The notes beneath the pieces were generated by a model, which ran no database searches, was not told where the DNA came from, and saw only the letters and a list, made by a program, of their open reading frames with translations. DNA of 64,000 bases, taken from NCBI GenBank assembly GCA_028386065.3, contig JAKUCV010001597.1:19522-83521 (forward strand), read 5' to 3'. The translations under genes and the position numbers were made by a program. Every line of letters starts with the position of its first letter. The first letter of the stretch is position 1. Positions 42,075-53,818 of the stretch are shown here, one piece after another. The DNA comes from Turnera subulata (Eukaryota > Streptophyta > Magnoliopsida > Malpighiales > Passifloraceae).

Positions 42075-43370
42075 GACCCTCCATTACACACAACAGGGAC
42101 ACACATCAGAATTATTCTCTACACACCCTTAAGCATAGAGTGCTTGGAGAAACCCTTGTTCTTTGAGTATAGGAGGCAATAGAGGAGCTGATATTCTGGA
42201 GAAATCTCGTGAAGAGGAGTAGCAACAACCCAGTAGCAAGAGGAGAGCAAGAGGATTACAAGAAGGAGGCCAATTGGAGCAAATCGGTAGAGAAAAGAGT
42301 GCAAACCTGAGAGGAGCTTTGTTCCCTGCTCAGTTGCGGAAAAATCGTGATATCTCGAGTTATAATGTCGGATTGCTATGTTCGTAGTGTCACTGGAAAG
42401 CTAAGAGAGAGATCTACAACTTTGCTGTTGACACCAAATGCTGATTCGGTCTCCTTTAGTACCAGGTTTCGATTAAAGTCTAGTCAAGATTCTATTGGGA
42501 AACAGAAAGCTAACGGGAGTGAGAGGAGGGCTTCAAGAGGTAACCCTTTAATTCAATTTTTGCTATTGTTGTGTTGCTGTGATGATATTGATGATGATGC
42601 TTTGACTGTCGTGTGAATCCATGTTTAGTACTACATGGCTTTGACCCCGGTCACTCGGGTACGTAGGTAGTCTCGGTCTGAAAACGGGATGCAAGCCAAA
42701 TTTTGTTTCTGTTTTATGTTGTGTGTTGTACTGATGCTGTGATGTCACTATGATGTTGAAATTACCACTGGTGATATTGATGTTGTTGTCATGATGTTGA
42801 TATTACTATTATGATGTTGATGTTACTATGATACCGCTAGCTTGTGAGTTGTGTTATGTTGTTGCGGTATTGCTGTGATGTTGATGTTTTGGTTGTGATG
42901 TTAATGTTCTGGCTTTGATGTCGATGTCGATGTGGTAATGTTGATGCTGTTGTGATGTTACTGCATCGTTTGCTTTGTTGTGTGTGTTGTGTGATGCCAT
43001 GCAAGAACTACGTGAGCTTTGAATCCAGTCGACGGGATACGTAGGTGGATTTTAGTGGTAGAATCTCAAGCTCAATTAAGTGTTTACTTTCCGTTTTGTC
43101 TTTTATCTCCGTTTCGTTTGTTTGTTGTTTGTGCATAAGGCATACTTTGGTCTTCAATTGCACACGATTTCACCCCAACATGGATGGGTGCCTACCACCT
43201 TCCCATCCATGATGAACCCCCGAATCCTACATCTTTGGAACGCTATGACCGGTTGTTGTGGGTAATGGATGTCAAGGTTTTTCCCTGAATTTTGTCCTTA
43301 ATAAAATTCGGGTGGCGACTCCTTTGATGAAGTCAGGGATCAAATTAATTTTTGGCCAGGTCCTCTCACA

Positions 43371-43656
43371 CAGGCATACAATTATTCTTCAATTGCACAA
43401 AGTTTTGCCCCAACATGGATGGGTGCCTAACACCTTCCCATGCATGTCGAACCCCCGAATCCAGCAATCTTTGGTTCGCTAAAAGATCAGTCCCTTAAGA
43501 TGAGGCCTATGAAAGAGGCCGATTCTCAATGGTTTTTCCTTAATTTCCCAAATAAAATCAAGGTGGTGACTCCTTTGATTGTTGGATTGTTGGTTAAGAA
43601 GGAGTTGCAAAGGAATAGGTGAGGAGGCCCAATTAATTTTGGGTCGGGTCTTCACA
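43371..43656 (+). repeat. Tat-type LTR X, right part
   Basis: Begins CAGGCATACAATTATTCTTC and repeats the LTR end region (CCCCAACATGGATGGGTGCC, ACCTTCCCATGCATG, GGGTCGGGTCTTCACA). It picks up the LTR consensus where 19420-20655 breaks off, so the Tat-type element 20656-43370 split this older LTR. Confidence 0.72.
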
Positions 43657-43965
43657 GCTGGTAGTATCTGTTACTTTTTGCTCCACCCTTGTTGTGCTTT
43701 CTGTGATGCCAAAAGGGGGAGAGATTGAGGGAACTTGTGGATCTGTGTTTCGACATGTTCGTTTCTTCTAATATAATGTGGCTTCCAAAATATGATTTCA
43801 AACTTACTTTTGGCTATATTTTTGCACCTTATGCTCTAATCCTCTGAAGGATGAACAAATTATAAAAATGTTTTAACTAGAAGGAGCATACGTTGAGGGG
43901 GAGTTTAAAACATATTATCAGCTCCACATCTGGTTAAGATTTGTCATCATCAAAAAAGGGGAGAA
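43657..43965 (+). mobile_element. 3' internal end of another Sirevirus
   Basis: Contains TGATGCCAAAAGGGGGAGAGA near 43702, GAGGGGGAGTTT near 43893 and TTTGTCATCATCAAAAAAGGGGAGAA directly before an LTR. This multiple-polypurine-tract arrangement matches the full-length Sirevirus. No coding sequence is left. Confidence 0.82.
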
Positions 43966-45015
43966 TGTAAATTTGATGATGATTAACTTATTAATTAAAG
44001 TCAATTAACTAAGTTTATTACACTTAAATATCATTATTGTGTGCACGAATGATTGTTGATTATACTAAACGTTTAATCCCTTTAACTATGTTTTGATTAT
44101 GACGAACCTATGTGTAATATCCTTTATGTCTAACAAAGTCTTTTAGCTTACCCATGAGATGTTCAACCCGTGATGTACCTTGAATGATGGAGTAACTGGA
44201 TTGAGAATGGTGTTAGCAGACATGTGAGGTCGCTTTCATAAAAAAGCCTCCATGTTATTTTTAATTATTTGATCTATATGCTTATTAGTCAAACAACCTA
44301 GCACTCTACATTTCTGAACTCTGAATAGATGATAAAAGGTACCTAAACGAATCAAAAGTCAGAAGGATTCAAATCTTGGGTCCAACCTAGAACTATGGTA
44401 AAACATGACCAGGTTGTTGACTGGAGTGTCTCGGGCCAGACCATGAAAGCGACTATTGATGAGATGAATGTTGGCAATCTGGCACATTTCAAGACAAACC
44501 AGCTTGTTAGAAAGTGACATGCAACGGATCAAATTTGAAAAAGACATCCTTCTTGCCTCTATAATAGAAAGTCAGATTCAAAGGAAAGGCAGAGCCGCCA
44601 TACAGAAATTTTGAATTTAAGCAAAAGATTAATTACACCTTGCAGTTCTCAAGTTAAGCAAAGAGTGAGAAAAGCTTTCTTTGTGCGACACCTTGTAAAG
44701 CAATCTCTTGAAAAGCAAAGTAAGTGTGCTGGGTGACATCCTTAGCTTAGAATCTTTATTTTGAGTGGTGTATAAACTTTGAGGAGAGTGTTTAGGGTTT
44801 AAGTTTAGCCTAAGAAACACTTATATTGAAGGTTTTGGTTGAACCTATGAAAAACCAATCTAGTGAGAGTTAGAAATCTCAAAGAGGAATCCTTGTGTAG
44901 TGGAGGTAGTCCTTTGTAGCGAACCACTATAAATTATTCGTGCAAATCTTCCTCTAACCCTCCTCTTAAGTGTGTTTATTTGTTTGTTCATTAGAATCAT
45001 CAATCGTAAATAACA
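43966..45015 (+). repeat. 3' LTR of the second Sirevirus
   Basis: Starts TGTAAATTTGATG after the polypurine tract. Near the end it shares GTGGAGGTA...GAACCACTATAAAT with the Sirevirus LTR at 32895-32930. The end is placed at AAATAACA but is uncertain. Confidence 0.65.
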
Positions 45016-45407
45016 GGCACAAAAACACCGTGGTATTGACGAAGTCAAATATGAGATTAAGTAAGATTTATTTATAATTTAATTTAATTATTTTTATCTC
45101 CATAATTTTGGAAATATTGATTAGCATTAGACAATATTACGGTTTGTCGTGAATCACACGTGCTGAGAAACTAACAACCTTAAAAAGATTGAGGGCCTAA
45201 AGAGAGGAAATATACATTCATTAAAAAAAATTTTAATTTTTCAAAATTTAAAAAATTATATCACTTGATCCCATTAAAAATGCGACAACTGGAGTATCCA
45301 ACGGTGCACCCCATTTAAGAGTGTGCAGGGAATGATTCACCTTATGATCCCTTCACAACGCCTCATATGTCGAAATCCAAGTCCAATATATGAAAGCCGA
45401 AATAGTT
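45016..45407. other. AT-rich intergenic stretch, no gene
   Basis: About 390 bp with a run of A at 45225-45235 and no frame or motif of note; its last 17 bp (45391-45407) are the left target duplication of the SINE. Confidence 0.5.
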
Positions 45408-45593
45408 TTATTTTTGGTTTCCCTGTCGGTATCCGGAGCTTTACCCCGACTAATCCGGTCGACCCGCTTCTCGCACCTGGGTATGGTGGGTGAGTCTCCC
45501 AATGGGGATTTTCTACGTACACGAGGACTCAAACTCGAGACCTCGCTTAAGCGGAAGCAAGTCGCTTACCACTTGGACCAACCTCACATTGGT
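45408..45593 (-). mobile_element. tRNA-derived SINE, 186 bp
   Basis: On the minus strand it starts ACCAATGTGAGGTTGGTCCAAGTGGT, with a tRNA-like A box (TTGGTCCAAGTGGT) and, about 40 bp on, a B box (GAGTTTGAGTCCTC). It ends in a tRNA-unrelated body and an A-rich tail. Flanks are 17-bp direct repeats TGAAAGCC(G/A)AAATAGTT (45391-45407 and 45594-45610) with one mismatch, the mark of LINE-driven insertion. The body (GGGTCGACCGGATTAGTCGGGG) resembles the Au-type plant SINE family as I recall it. It has no coding capacity. Confidence 0.85.
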
Positions 45594-45719
45594 TGAAAGC
45601 CAAAATAGTTAGCGAAGTAATAACAATTTTTTTTAAAAAAAAAGTAAAAAAGAAAAGGTGAGGTCGGCGCCAGCACACCACCGGCTTACAGAATTTCGGC
45701 CGCCGCTAAATAAGGTTAT

Positions 45720-45728
45720 TATAAAAGG
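45720..45728 (+). promoter_or_regulatory. candidate TATA box of the hnRNP gene
   Basis: TATAAAAGG 124 bp before the start codon; a pyrimidine-rich stretch follows at 45795-45830. It lies about 110 bp downstream of the SINE's target duplication. Confidence 0.55.
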
Positions 45729-45851
45729 TTCACCTTCTAAAACATTATTCGTAGAGAAATTACCTCCTCCGGCGAAAATAAAAAAAAACCCTAAACTTCC
45801 TTTCCTCGTTTTCTTATCTTCACCTGTCAATCAATTTAAAAATTCAATATC

Positions 45852-47913
45852 ATGGGTTCTAGAAGGGGTGACCACTTCTCCGGCGACGGCGCCAGCCCTG
45901 GGTCAGCCTCATTTTTTTTTTTTCATTTGCTTCTCTGTAAAGTTTTGTGTTGCGTTTGTAGTCAAATAGTATTAACGTTATATGTTTGTTTGGTGCAGAA
46001 AGATCTTCATCGGAGGATTGCCCAAGGACACAACACTGGGTATGCTTCAAATTCCTAACTTTATAATTTGTTTTTGATGTTTCTGTGGGTGGGTATTTGT
46101 TGGTGTCGGTTGCCGATCCTTTATTTTTGTCTTTGATTTTTAGTTTCGATTGTGATGACTGAGTTGTTTATCTATTTAGAGACGTTTCTCGAACACTTTG
46201 GAAAGTATGGGGAGATAACTGACCATGTTATAATGAAAGATCGACAAACGGGTCGACCCAGAGGATTCGGGTTTATCACCTACGCTGATCCTTCTGTCGT
46301 CGACACTGTTATTCAGGAGGACCATGCCATAAATGGCAAACAGGTGTGTTCCTGTTGTTTTCTTGTTTTGGCTCATTTGAATTTGTAATAATCTCGGTCT
46401 GTCTTGTTTACTTGTTGGTATTGAGTTGGAAGAGGATAGATAAGGGAGAGAAAAGCTCTTTTTAAATTGTGTGCACATCCTAAATTAATAGTTTGGTTTG
46501 CTTGCCAATAATTACTCTGGTCTATTGTCGATGCATTCAGAGTTTTTATCTTTCTGGCATCTTTCTTCGAGCTGTGTTTTAGCAAACTAATGCTTGGGAA
46601 GATAGCTTGCTGTCACTGTACATGTATTCCTTTACATTCTATCAAATAATCGATGCTGAATTATTAGTTTTATGTCTGGGTGTGTCGTTTGTAATTCAAT
46701 GATATAATTTTGAGCAGGTTGAGATCAAAAGAACCATCCCGAAAGGTTCCGCACAGACCAGCGACTTCAAGACCAAGAAGATATTCGTTGGTGGTATCCC
46801 CACGGCACTCAATGAAGGTCTGTAGTTTGATTTTTTTTTGCAGTGATGCTCTCCTTTTCGATTGTATTTGTTTTTCTAACCGGTGGCCTTATACGCTTTA
46901 TCTTTTTCAAACCTCAGATGAGTTCAGGAACTTTTTCTCAAAGTATGGGAACGTGGTGGAACATGAGATAATCCGTGATCATGCAACTAAGCGGTCTAGA
47001 GGATTTGGGTTTATTGTATTTGACAGTGATAAAGTAGTTGATAGTATACTGGCCAAGGGAAATATGATTGAGATGGGTGACACTCAGGTGAGTAAAGTGA
47101 TAATGGTCTTTGTGAATTCAAAGGGATGTATATCTGGATCTCCTTTCTATATGGTTAAAAGACTTTGTTTTACATCTGTTTTTATTTATCTTCAATATTG
47201 CAATGACTATTGTCATTGTCTCAAAACTGTTCTTATTGCAAGTTGTGTTACTTGTCCTCAAGGGATGCGAAGTAGTATATTCAGCAGTACATTATTTCAA
47301 CTTCCTTGCCAGAGTTTGTTTTAGGTTCCTTGTTTACCGAGGCAAGACAGGCTGTCATTGGTAAATTTACTTGGTAGAAAACCTAGGTTGACTCAATTCT
47401 TTCTTGTAGGTTGAGATCAAGAAAGCTGAACCAAAGAAAGCCTCAAACTCAGCTCCTGGCCCTGCATTTCGTAGTGAATCTAGGGCACGTTCTTTTGATG
47501 ATGGTTTTGGTGGTTATGATGATTATAATTCCTTTGGAGGTAGTGGGTTTGGCCCTGCTCCATATAGATCATTGGGAGCTTATGCTGGTAGGTTTGGTGG
47601 TTATGATGGATATCATGGTGCTGCTGATTTTGGCGGAAGTTTTGGTAGTTTTGGTGGCAATGGCGTTGGTGGTTATCATGGTGAGCCACCATATGCCTAT
47701 TCTAGTCGCTTTGGTACATACCCTGCAGGGCTCAGTGGCAGCGGGGTAGATCCTTATGGACGTGGAGGTGGAGTGTTTGGGAATTACAGTATGCCAGGCT
47801 CTGGTGCTGATTATGATTCAGGCCCTGGGCCTACTTTTGGTGGACATGGTAGTTTGTATGCTAATAGGGCAGGATCTGGGGGCAGTAGTCGTTACCATCC
47901 CTATGCAAGGTAG
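45852..47913 (+). CDS. two-RRM glycine-rich hnRNP, 342 aa, six exons
   Basis: A plant hnRNP A/B-like RNA-binding protein, expected to bind nuclear pre-mRNA and act in splicing or 3'-end processing. Exons: 45852-45901, 45999-46039, 46180-46343, 46718-46817, 46918-47087, 47410-47913. All five introns are GT-AG and the spliced frame is 1029 nt without a break. The start is the first ATG after the leader (MGSRRGDHFSGDGASPG). RRM1 spans about 18-88, RNP2 KIFIGGLP (18-25), RNP1 RGFGFITY (58-65). RRM2 spans about 106-178, RNP2 KIFVGGIP (106-113), RNP1 RGFGFIVF (146-153). Residues 190-342 are Gly/Tyr/Ser-rich with FGG and GGY repeats, a low-complexity tail typical of the family. Linker IKRTIPKG and KKAEPKK are conserved in it. 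This is the only clearly intact host gene in the window. Confidence 0.95.
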
Positions 47914-49565
47914 ACTAAGTTTTCACCTAGAAGGTGCGTGCAGGTTTCTTGTTTCACTTTGTTGCATTTCAAGAATTGTTAGAGACAGCATTCAGTACAA
48001 GTTGCCATTCTAGAAGTTCAGAGGGATATTTAGAGTTCACTCTCCAGCATAGACAACCCATGCTAAATCAGCAATCATCAACCTAGAGCTTATGTAAGGG
48101 TGCAGCTTCATGTTTCTAGCTGGAAAGATTTTTTTGCTCAAGTCTGCAACTTTTAGTTTATTGTAGTTGAGACATTTTTATTGTTAACAACCCTATTTTG
48201 TTAGAATTAGTACGGCATTATGAATGCTTCGGAAATTAAACCTGATGCTGAGAGCTCATTTCATTTTGTTGTTGTGTTATGGTTGGTAATCATAATTTAA
48301 GGGCTAAATTGCTACCTGTTGGTTTACAATTGGCAAGTAGAATTTCAGCGCCTTGGAAATGTGGTGCTTTTTTAGAATTAGACCTATTACTAGCAAATAG
48401 TTGCATGCTTGGTGCATACAAATAGATGCAGCAGTGGTGCTATAGTTCTCTCAACTAGTCATTCGTGCAATTTGTAAATTGCCATTGTTAGATTAGCATG
48501 CAGTCAATTTTGTGGATGCTGTTTCTCACTTTGTAATCATGGATGAGTGGGTGTTACAGCTGCATATTTGTACTTGAGCAATCTAATAGTTCTACTTATC
48601 GTTTCATGATGCTAAAGCTTATAGTTTTAAGTTCGGATTTTGCTCTGATTTTTCTTTTGGCACACCGCCACTGAAAAATTAGGGTGTAGGAAATGCAAGT
48701 CTCAATTTGGGTCCAAGTGTCCTATGTTGATGAATGCAAATGAATATGAACCACCTTAGTAATTGGTCACATTATGGTAGACATGCATGACTATTATTTC
48801 CTGAAGACACTTTTTATCACCTGCTTAGCTTGTTCTGAGTAAGCTACTCCTTTTTTCCCCTCTGTTGCTCTTGTCTGTTTGATACCACATGTAAGCACGC
48901 TGGAATGCTGATGATGTACTCAAACTGTTTGCTTAGCCTCATCATTCTCTGGTGTTGATCTCATGTCTTGCTAGCACTACATGATGTCAATTTAAGATTT
49001 CATACGGTTACTATGTTACAATTTGCTTGTCTATTTGGACTTCTTTTCTAGTTATTACAACTGGTCTCCAACATAACTTTGAGTTTTATGAACTGCATTC
49101 TCGTATCACATATCAGTAACAATGTGATCTTGTAGTGGACAGTGAGGTACTTCGGTTGGAATTTGTTTGTATATTTTAACGTGATCAGTTGCTAAGGTGG
49201 TGTGCAAGGAAAGTTTTTATTATTCGCATCTACGGATTTGTTGCCGTTGCTGCTTAGTCAGATACTTGTCTGAAAAGCTTTTGTTCTTGCTGTTATGTTA
49301 TTGATTAAAGAATTCTTTGTACGCAAAGGTACGCATGCATGACTCTGCTCTAATGCTCTTACTGCTAAATTCAACCTCATCATGAGGCAGCAGCTCAAAA
49401 AGGAATATTTAGTCTCAAGTCCGCTTTATACTTGTGTTCCTTGCAACTTACTAGTAAAAATCACTGGAAGAAACTTTGATGTTGGGTGTCAGAACTGGCA
49501 GTGAAGGAATTAGGAAAATAAGTAGTTGAATGTTTCTTTTTTCTCTTTTTACTTCTTTTCAGTTA
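47914..49565 (+). other. 3' UTR of hnRNP gene and intergenic sequence
   Basis: The first about 350 bp after the stop are the likely 3' UTR; no clear AATAAA is seen. The remainder to 49565 is single-copy-looking AT-rich sequence without frames above 60 codons or repeats. The last 10 bp before 49576 are the left MITE target duplication. Confidence 0.5.
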
Positions 49566-49575
49566 TAGTTATCTT

Positions 49576-50353
49576 GGATTAGAGGAATTTTTGGTACTTT
49601 TACCTGGGCTCGATTTTGTTTGGTACTTATATTGAAATTTCATGATTTTTGGTACCCGTACATTGTAGGTTTCATTAATTTTGGTATTTCCAGTGGTCGG
49701 AGGGGTTGGAGACACGTGTCAATTTCATATGAGGCCATGCCATCTGGTGGTCCATTCCGGCCGGGTTCCCCCAATTTTGACCCAAAACCACCTGAGAATA
49801 AATATTGAACGGAATCATACAATCAATTAAAAATAAATAAATAATTAATTAATCTCACTTGTAAAAAAAAATTGAGATTAAAATTTAAGAAGTATAATTT
49901 TTTAAGTATAAATTTTATAAGTTCATTTTTTAAAATAAAATCTTTATTAATATTAAATTTTATTTTTTAAAGTCATAATTCTTAGATTTTAGTCTCACTT
50001 TTCATTTACAAGTGAGATTAATTATTTATTTTTATAATTCTTTTTAAGATTTAATCTCACTTTTTAAAAATAAAATTAGGAAATTTATTATGGTTAGACC
50101 TAGGTTGGGTCGGTTTTTTTGTGGTTTCGAGTTAAAATTCGGAGAACTCGGCTGGAGTGGACCACTAGATAACGTGGCTTTACATAAAATTAACACGTGT
50201 TGGCCTTACATAAAATTAACACGTGTTTCCGATCACCGGAAATACCAAAATTAATGGAAACTACGAAGTATAGGTACGAAGAATCATAATATTTTACCAA
50301 AAACAAAATCGAGATCGAGCCCAAATACAGGTACCAAAAATTTCCTTTAATGC
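49576..50353. mobile_element. non-autonomous MULE (MITE), 778 bp
   Basis: Long terminal inverted repeats: left GGATTAGAGGAATTTTTGG, right (reverse complement) GCATTAAAGGAAATTTTTGG. Similarity continues for about 120 bp through TTTCATTAATTTTGGTATTTCC. The flanks are identical 10-bp repeats TAGTTATCTT (49566-49575 and 50354-50363). The interior is AT-rich with a second inverted stretch (TTAATCTCACTTGT...). No transposase. The target size and long inverted repeats fit Mutator-like elements. Confidence 0.88.
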
Positions 50354-50535
50354 TAGTTATCTTATATTTTTTTTTTTTTGTAGCTTTTTGATATATGGTT
50401 AAATGGTTTTTATCTTACTGGTGCATACCGTAACGAGTTACATTAATAGAACCTTCACATCAATGTCTTAATACTAAGAATATGCTTTCAGTTTGGACAG
50501 TATAATTTCGACAGGAGAAAAAGTTTGGACAGTAT

Positions 50536-51353
50536 GGGCCTGTTTGGAATTGGTTTCTCTTTTTTGGTTTTGAAAATAATTTTCAAGAACTAACTCAGAA
50601 AACAATTTTCTCAATAAAACGAATCATCAAATCTTGTTTGGATAAATCATGCCAAAAAATCCCTTTTCTTTTATCGTCCACACAACCCTCCCCTTCCTTG
50701 CTGTGCTCTCTCTCTCTCTCTCATCCACCAAATTTACAGAAAACAACGAAGTCTTCTCACAAAAATTCAGAAAGCTTTGCAGTCTTTCTTCTACAACAAT
50801 CCACCACCTGCTGTCTTGCAAAGAAATAGATAATGGAATAAATAAGAAGAAAGGAGAAACAGAGAATTTTCATGGTAATATATGTAATCAAAGTTTTTTT
50901 CATTTACTTTTTGTGGGTGTTGATTTGTACGATTGCAAAAATGAGACTAAGATGCAAAGCAAAACAATGGAGAAGGTTTGTTTATTTAGGAGAATTCAAT
51001 TAATTTGAGAGATCTGATGATGTAAAGAGAAAAGACAGAGACAAGGGAAAGGCAGAGGAGAGGAAGGGAAGAGGCGTGAGGCGTGAGAGAGGAGAAAGTT
51101 GGGAGAGAAAAATGAGGTTGGAGGAAAAAAAAAAAAGGGATAGTAATGATAAATATCTTTTAATTACAAAAATACCACCGAGAAAACACTGAAAACATCT
51201 TTTTGATGTTTTCTCTTTTCCGTTCTCAAAATCAACTTTTAGAGGATTGTTTTTCAAATCATTTTCCAAAAAAACCTCTCAAACAAGATTTCTTATTTTC
51301 TGAGAATAATGAGGACAAGAAATCTATTTTCAAAAACAGTTTCAAACAGGCCC
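50536..51353. mobile_element. MITE with GGGCCTGTTTG termini, 818 bp
   Basis: Left end GGGCCTGTTTGGAATTGG, right end (reverse complement) GGGCCTGTTTGAAACTG; similarity continues through TTTTGAAAATA and CTCAGAAAA. The ends are flanked by TAT on both sides, possibly a 3-bp target duplication. The interior holds a CT-microsatellite (50708-50724) and a GA-rich stretch, no gene. Similar termini occur in PIF/Harbinger (Tourist) and hAT MITEs; I cannot decide. Confidence 0.75.
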
Positions 51354-52066
51354 TATAAATGTCATGTTAGGAATGACTGTTGCTCCCTCATTTTTCTTCC
51401 CCTCTCAATCTGGTTGAATGCGCTGGTTCCTCCTGTCCAATAATACCTTCGAAATCTCCCGTTTTTCCATCAAGGTAGCTGTAAATATCACTTCGATCAT
51501 CTTCATCCATGTCCACAGGAAGGACATATATGTCTCAAGAGCAGGACCCAAACCGAAGCTTCCAACTATTTATTTTGTTTGTTTTTGACGAGGGAAGGGA
51601 ATGTTCTCTCCTCGAGTTAAGGGCTTAATTACATCGTTGTACGAATCATTTGCCATCAAAAAATCGCTTCACGGGTTAATTTTCATGCCGATTTAAAGAT
51701 CCAAATTATCTTGATTTCATCGACAAGACTTGAATCACGATATAAAGTTGAATTGTCATCTACACAGTACTCGTCATGCTCAAGCCAGCAAATGCAATGG
51801 AATATTACGTCAAATCCAAGAATCTGGAAAAAAAAGTGCGTTTTTGGTCCTCGTACCAGAATCAATTAGCTTTTGTATGGATTTTTTGTTTGTTGATTTT
51901 GGTCTTTATGTGGGTGCAAAATTGGTCCGATAACATTTGTGATGATGTGCCACGTTCTTTCGCACTACATGTCATCAGCTCCGCAGGACCATCCTTATAA
52001 GCTGGTTTAGTGGCCCGATTAGTCAAGGGTAAAAGAATTAGAAGAAATCAGAAAACTAAAAGAAAC
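51354..52066. other. intergenic, no gene
   Basis: About 710 bp of single-copy-looking sequence between the MITE and a copia element. No frames over 75 codons with recognisable features. Confidence 0.5.
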
Positions 52067-52562
52067 TGTTGTAAATAAATTATGGTGAATGTTATTGTTA
52101 CCATCCAGTAAAATTTATTTTTATCGTACCTGAATTTATCTCCGGTAAATATTTTACCCTTAAACCTAACATCCAATTGGATTCTTTTATTTGGCCATTT
52201 ATTCTCCATAATTTCCTTTATCCTAATCTTAATACCATCTTCCTTTACCTAATATCCATTTGATTTTATCTTATTAAATTAATCACTCTCATTTGTTTTT
52301 ATCCTCCTATTTTCACCTATAAATATCCTTTTATTTCCATGCACACTTACACCTTTGATATCCTACCATAAGCTTACTCTCTTCATTTCCATATACAAAT
52401 ACTATTCTTCCCAATCTCCCTCCATCTTTAATTATTCTCTTTTTCTTATTATTATTATTAAAGGTGTATTACTTTCACAAAGTTATATTATTATCTTAAT
52501 CAAGTTTGATCAAGTTTGTATAATTCAATCAAAGAGTGAATTTCTCCCGCAATTTTATAACA
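52067..52562 (+). repeat. 5' LTR of short-LTR copia
   Basis: Contains CACCTATAAATATCC near 52314 (TATA box) and ends TTTATAACA. It is followed by CGTTATCAGCACGAG, the usual sequence after LTRs of this copia type and thus the presumed primer site. Confidence 0.9.
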
Positions 52563-52822
52563 CGTTATCAGCACGAGTCTCTACCTTATCAAGGTAATTT
52601 TTTCTAAACCTTTTCTTATTACTACTTTAATCATTTCTATTATACATATAAAGTATTTATATAGCTGAAAGATTTATCGAGTAAGCATATGTATATATTA
52701 CATATTCTATATTATTATTCTAACTACTAATATTGCTGAAAGATTTATCGAGTAAGCATATATACTATATAATTTCTCTTTATATTTGTTTTATATTTTG
52801 TTATTATTTCTTTACTATTATA

Positions 52823-53818
52823 ATGGCAAACCTTGCAAAGCTTGAGTTTGAGGCCCTAGTTATTTTCGGAAGAAATTATCTATCATGAAGACTAGATGCA
52901 GAAATGCATTTAGATGCTCAGGGCCTGGGACATACCATAAAATCCCCTCAAGATGAAGATGTAGGCAAAAGCCATAATCTTTCTTCGGCATCATCTTTAC
53001 GACAGTCTAAAGACAGAGTATCTAACTGTCAAAGATCCAACAGATCTTTGGAATAATTTAAAAGAAAGGTATGATCACCTGATGATGGTCATACTCCCAA
53101 AAGCTCGTTATGAGTGGATGCACCTGAGGTTGCAAGATTTTAAATCTGTGCATGAATATAATTCAGTTGTGTTTTGAATCAGCTCTCAGTTAAAACTGTG
53201 TGGAGAAAATATTACTGATATTGATATGTAGAGAAAATATTCTCTATTTTTCATGCATCCAATGTGCTCTTGCAGCAGCAGTATAGTGAAAAAGGTTTCA
53301 TAAGATATTCTAATTTAATTTCACGCCTTCTTGTGGCCGAAAAAAATAACGAGCTATTGATGAAAAATCATGAGTCTCGTCCCACTGCTTCTGCTCCATT
53401 CCTAGAAGCGAATGCAGCAGTACATGATAATTCTGATCGTGGCCGTGAAAAAGGTCGTGGCCGGGGACGTGGGCGTGGAGGGGGAAGGAACAATTTTAAT
53501 CACCGTGACTGCAATATTTATAACCATGGCAAGGTTAAAGGAAAACATGCCAATGATGCCAAATATAATGATAAGAAAGAACACGAGACAGCCTGCTATC
53601 GATATGGCATGACAGGTCATTGGTCACGGACATGCCGTACAGCGAAGCACTTGATAGAACTTTACCAATCATCTTTGAAAGAAAAAAATAAGGCTGTTGA
53701 TACAAATTTTGTTCAAGATGATGACCAAGATGCTGCCTTCCAGTCCGACTCATTTTTAGATATTGATGATTATCTTGCTTATCCAGGAGAAGCAAGCAAG
53801 AAAATGAAGCAAGAATAA
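52823..53818 (+). pseudogene. copia gag, degenerate
   Basis: Starts MANLAKLEFEALVIFGRNYLS and is stopped by TGA within the first 25 codons, with further stops and shifts to 53230. From 53264 it is open: LLQQQYSEKGFIRYSNLISRLLVAEKNNELLMKNHESRP, an Arg/Gly-rich RGRGRGRGRGGGR stretch, then the zinc knuckle. The knuckle is C-x2-Y-x4-H-x4-C (CYRYGMTGHWSRTC), so its second Cys is replaced by Tyr. The end is acidic (FLDIDDYLAYPGEASKK). Gag would form the particle and bind RNA. Confidence 0.88.

Larger units (their letters stand above)
20656..43370 (+). mobile_element. Tat/Ogre-type Ty3/gypsy element with nested insertions
   Basis: 5' LTR 20656-23383 and 3' LTR 31777-31903 plus 41446-43370 (split by a Sirevirus) share start (TGTGAACA.C.AAATTTGACCC), TATA region and end (CTCACA). 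The internal region has a primer site resembling those of Tat/Ogre elements, a long leader, remnants of a sense frame, an antisense PMD gene and tandem repeats before the 3' LTR. Long LTRs, an extra antisense gene and 3' satellite-like repeats are features I associate with the Tat lineage. No RT or integrase is left between 23384 and 31776, so the element is internally deleted. No clear target duplication was found. Confidence 0.75.
41446..43370 (+). repeat. 3' LTR of Tat-type element, second part
   Basis: Resumes with GAATAAGGGTATTTT and matches 20779-23383 to the end CTCACA, but lacks the 256-bp MITE and a roughly 500-bp stretch seen in the 5' LTR (around 21060-21545). It contains the GC-rich hairpin block (41845-41955) and the TATA box at 42067-42074. 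Confidence 0.85.

Noticed and set aside
45480..45590. Possible tRNA gene on the minus strand
   Set aside because: A and B boxes are present but no cloverleaf or acceptor stem closes; the 17-bp target duplication and A-rich tail identify a SINE.
47411..47749. Alternative frames across the last exon of the hnRNP gene
   Set aside because: They arise from the GGT/TTT-rich glycine repeat; splicing and family conservation fix the frame ending at 47913.
50650..51008. Open frames of up to 119 codons inside the GGGCCTGTTTG MITE
   Set aside because: Overlapping frames on both strands in CT/GA-rich DNA without domains; the element is better explained as a non-coding MITE.
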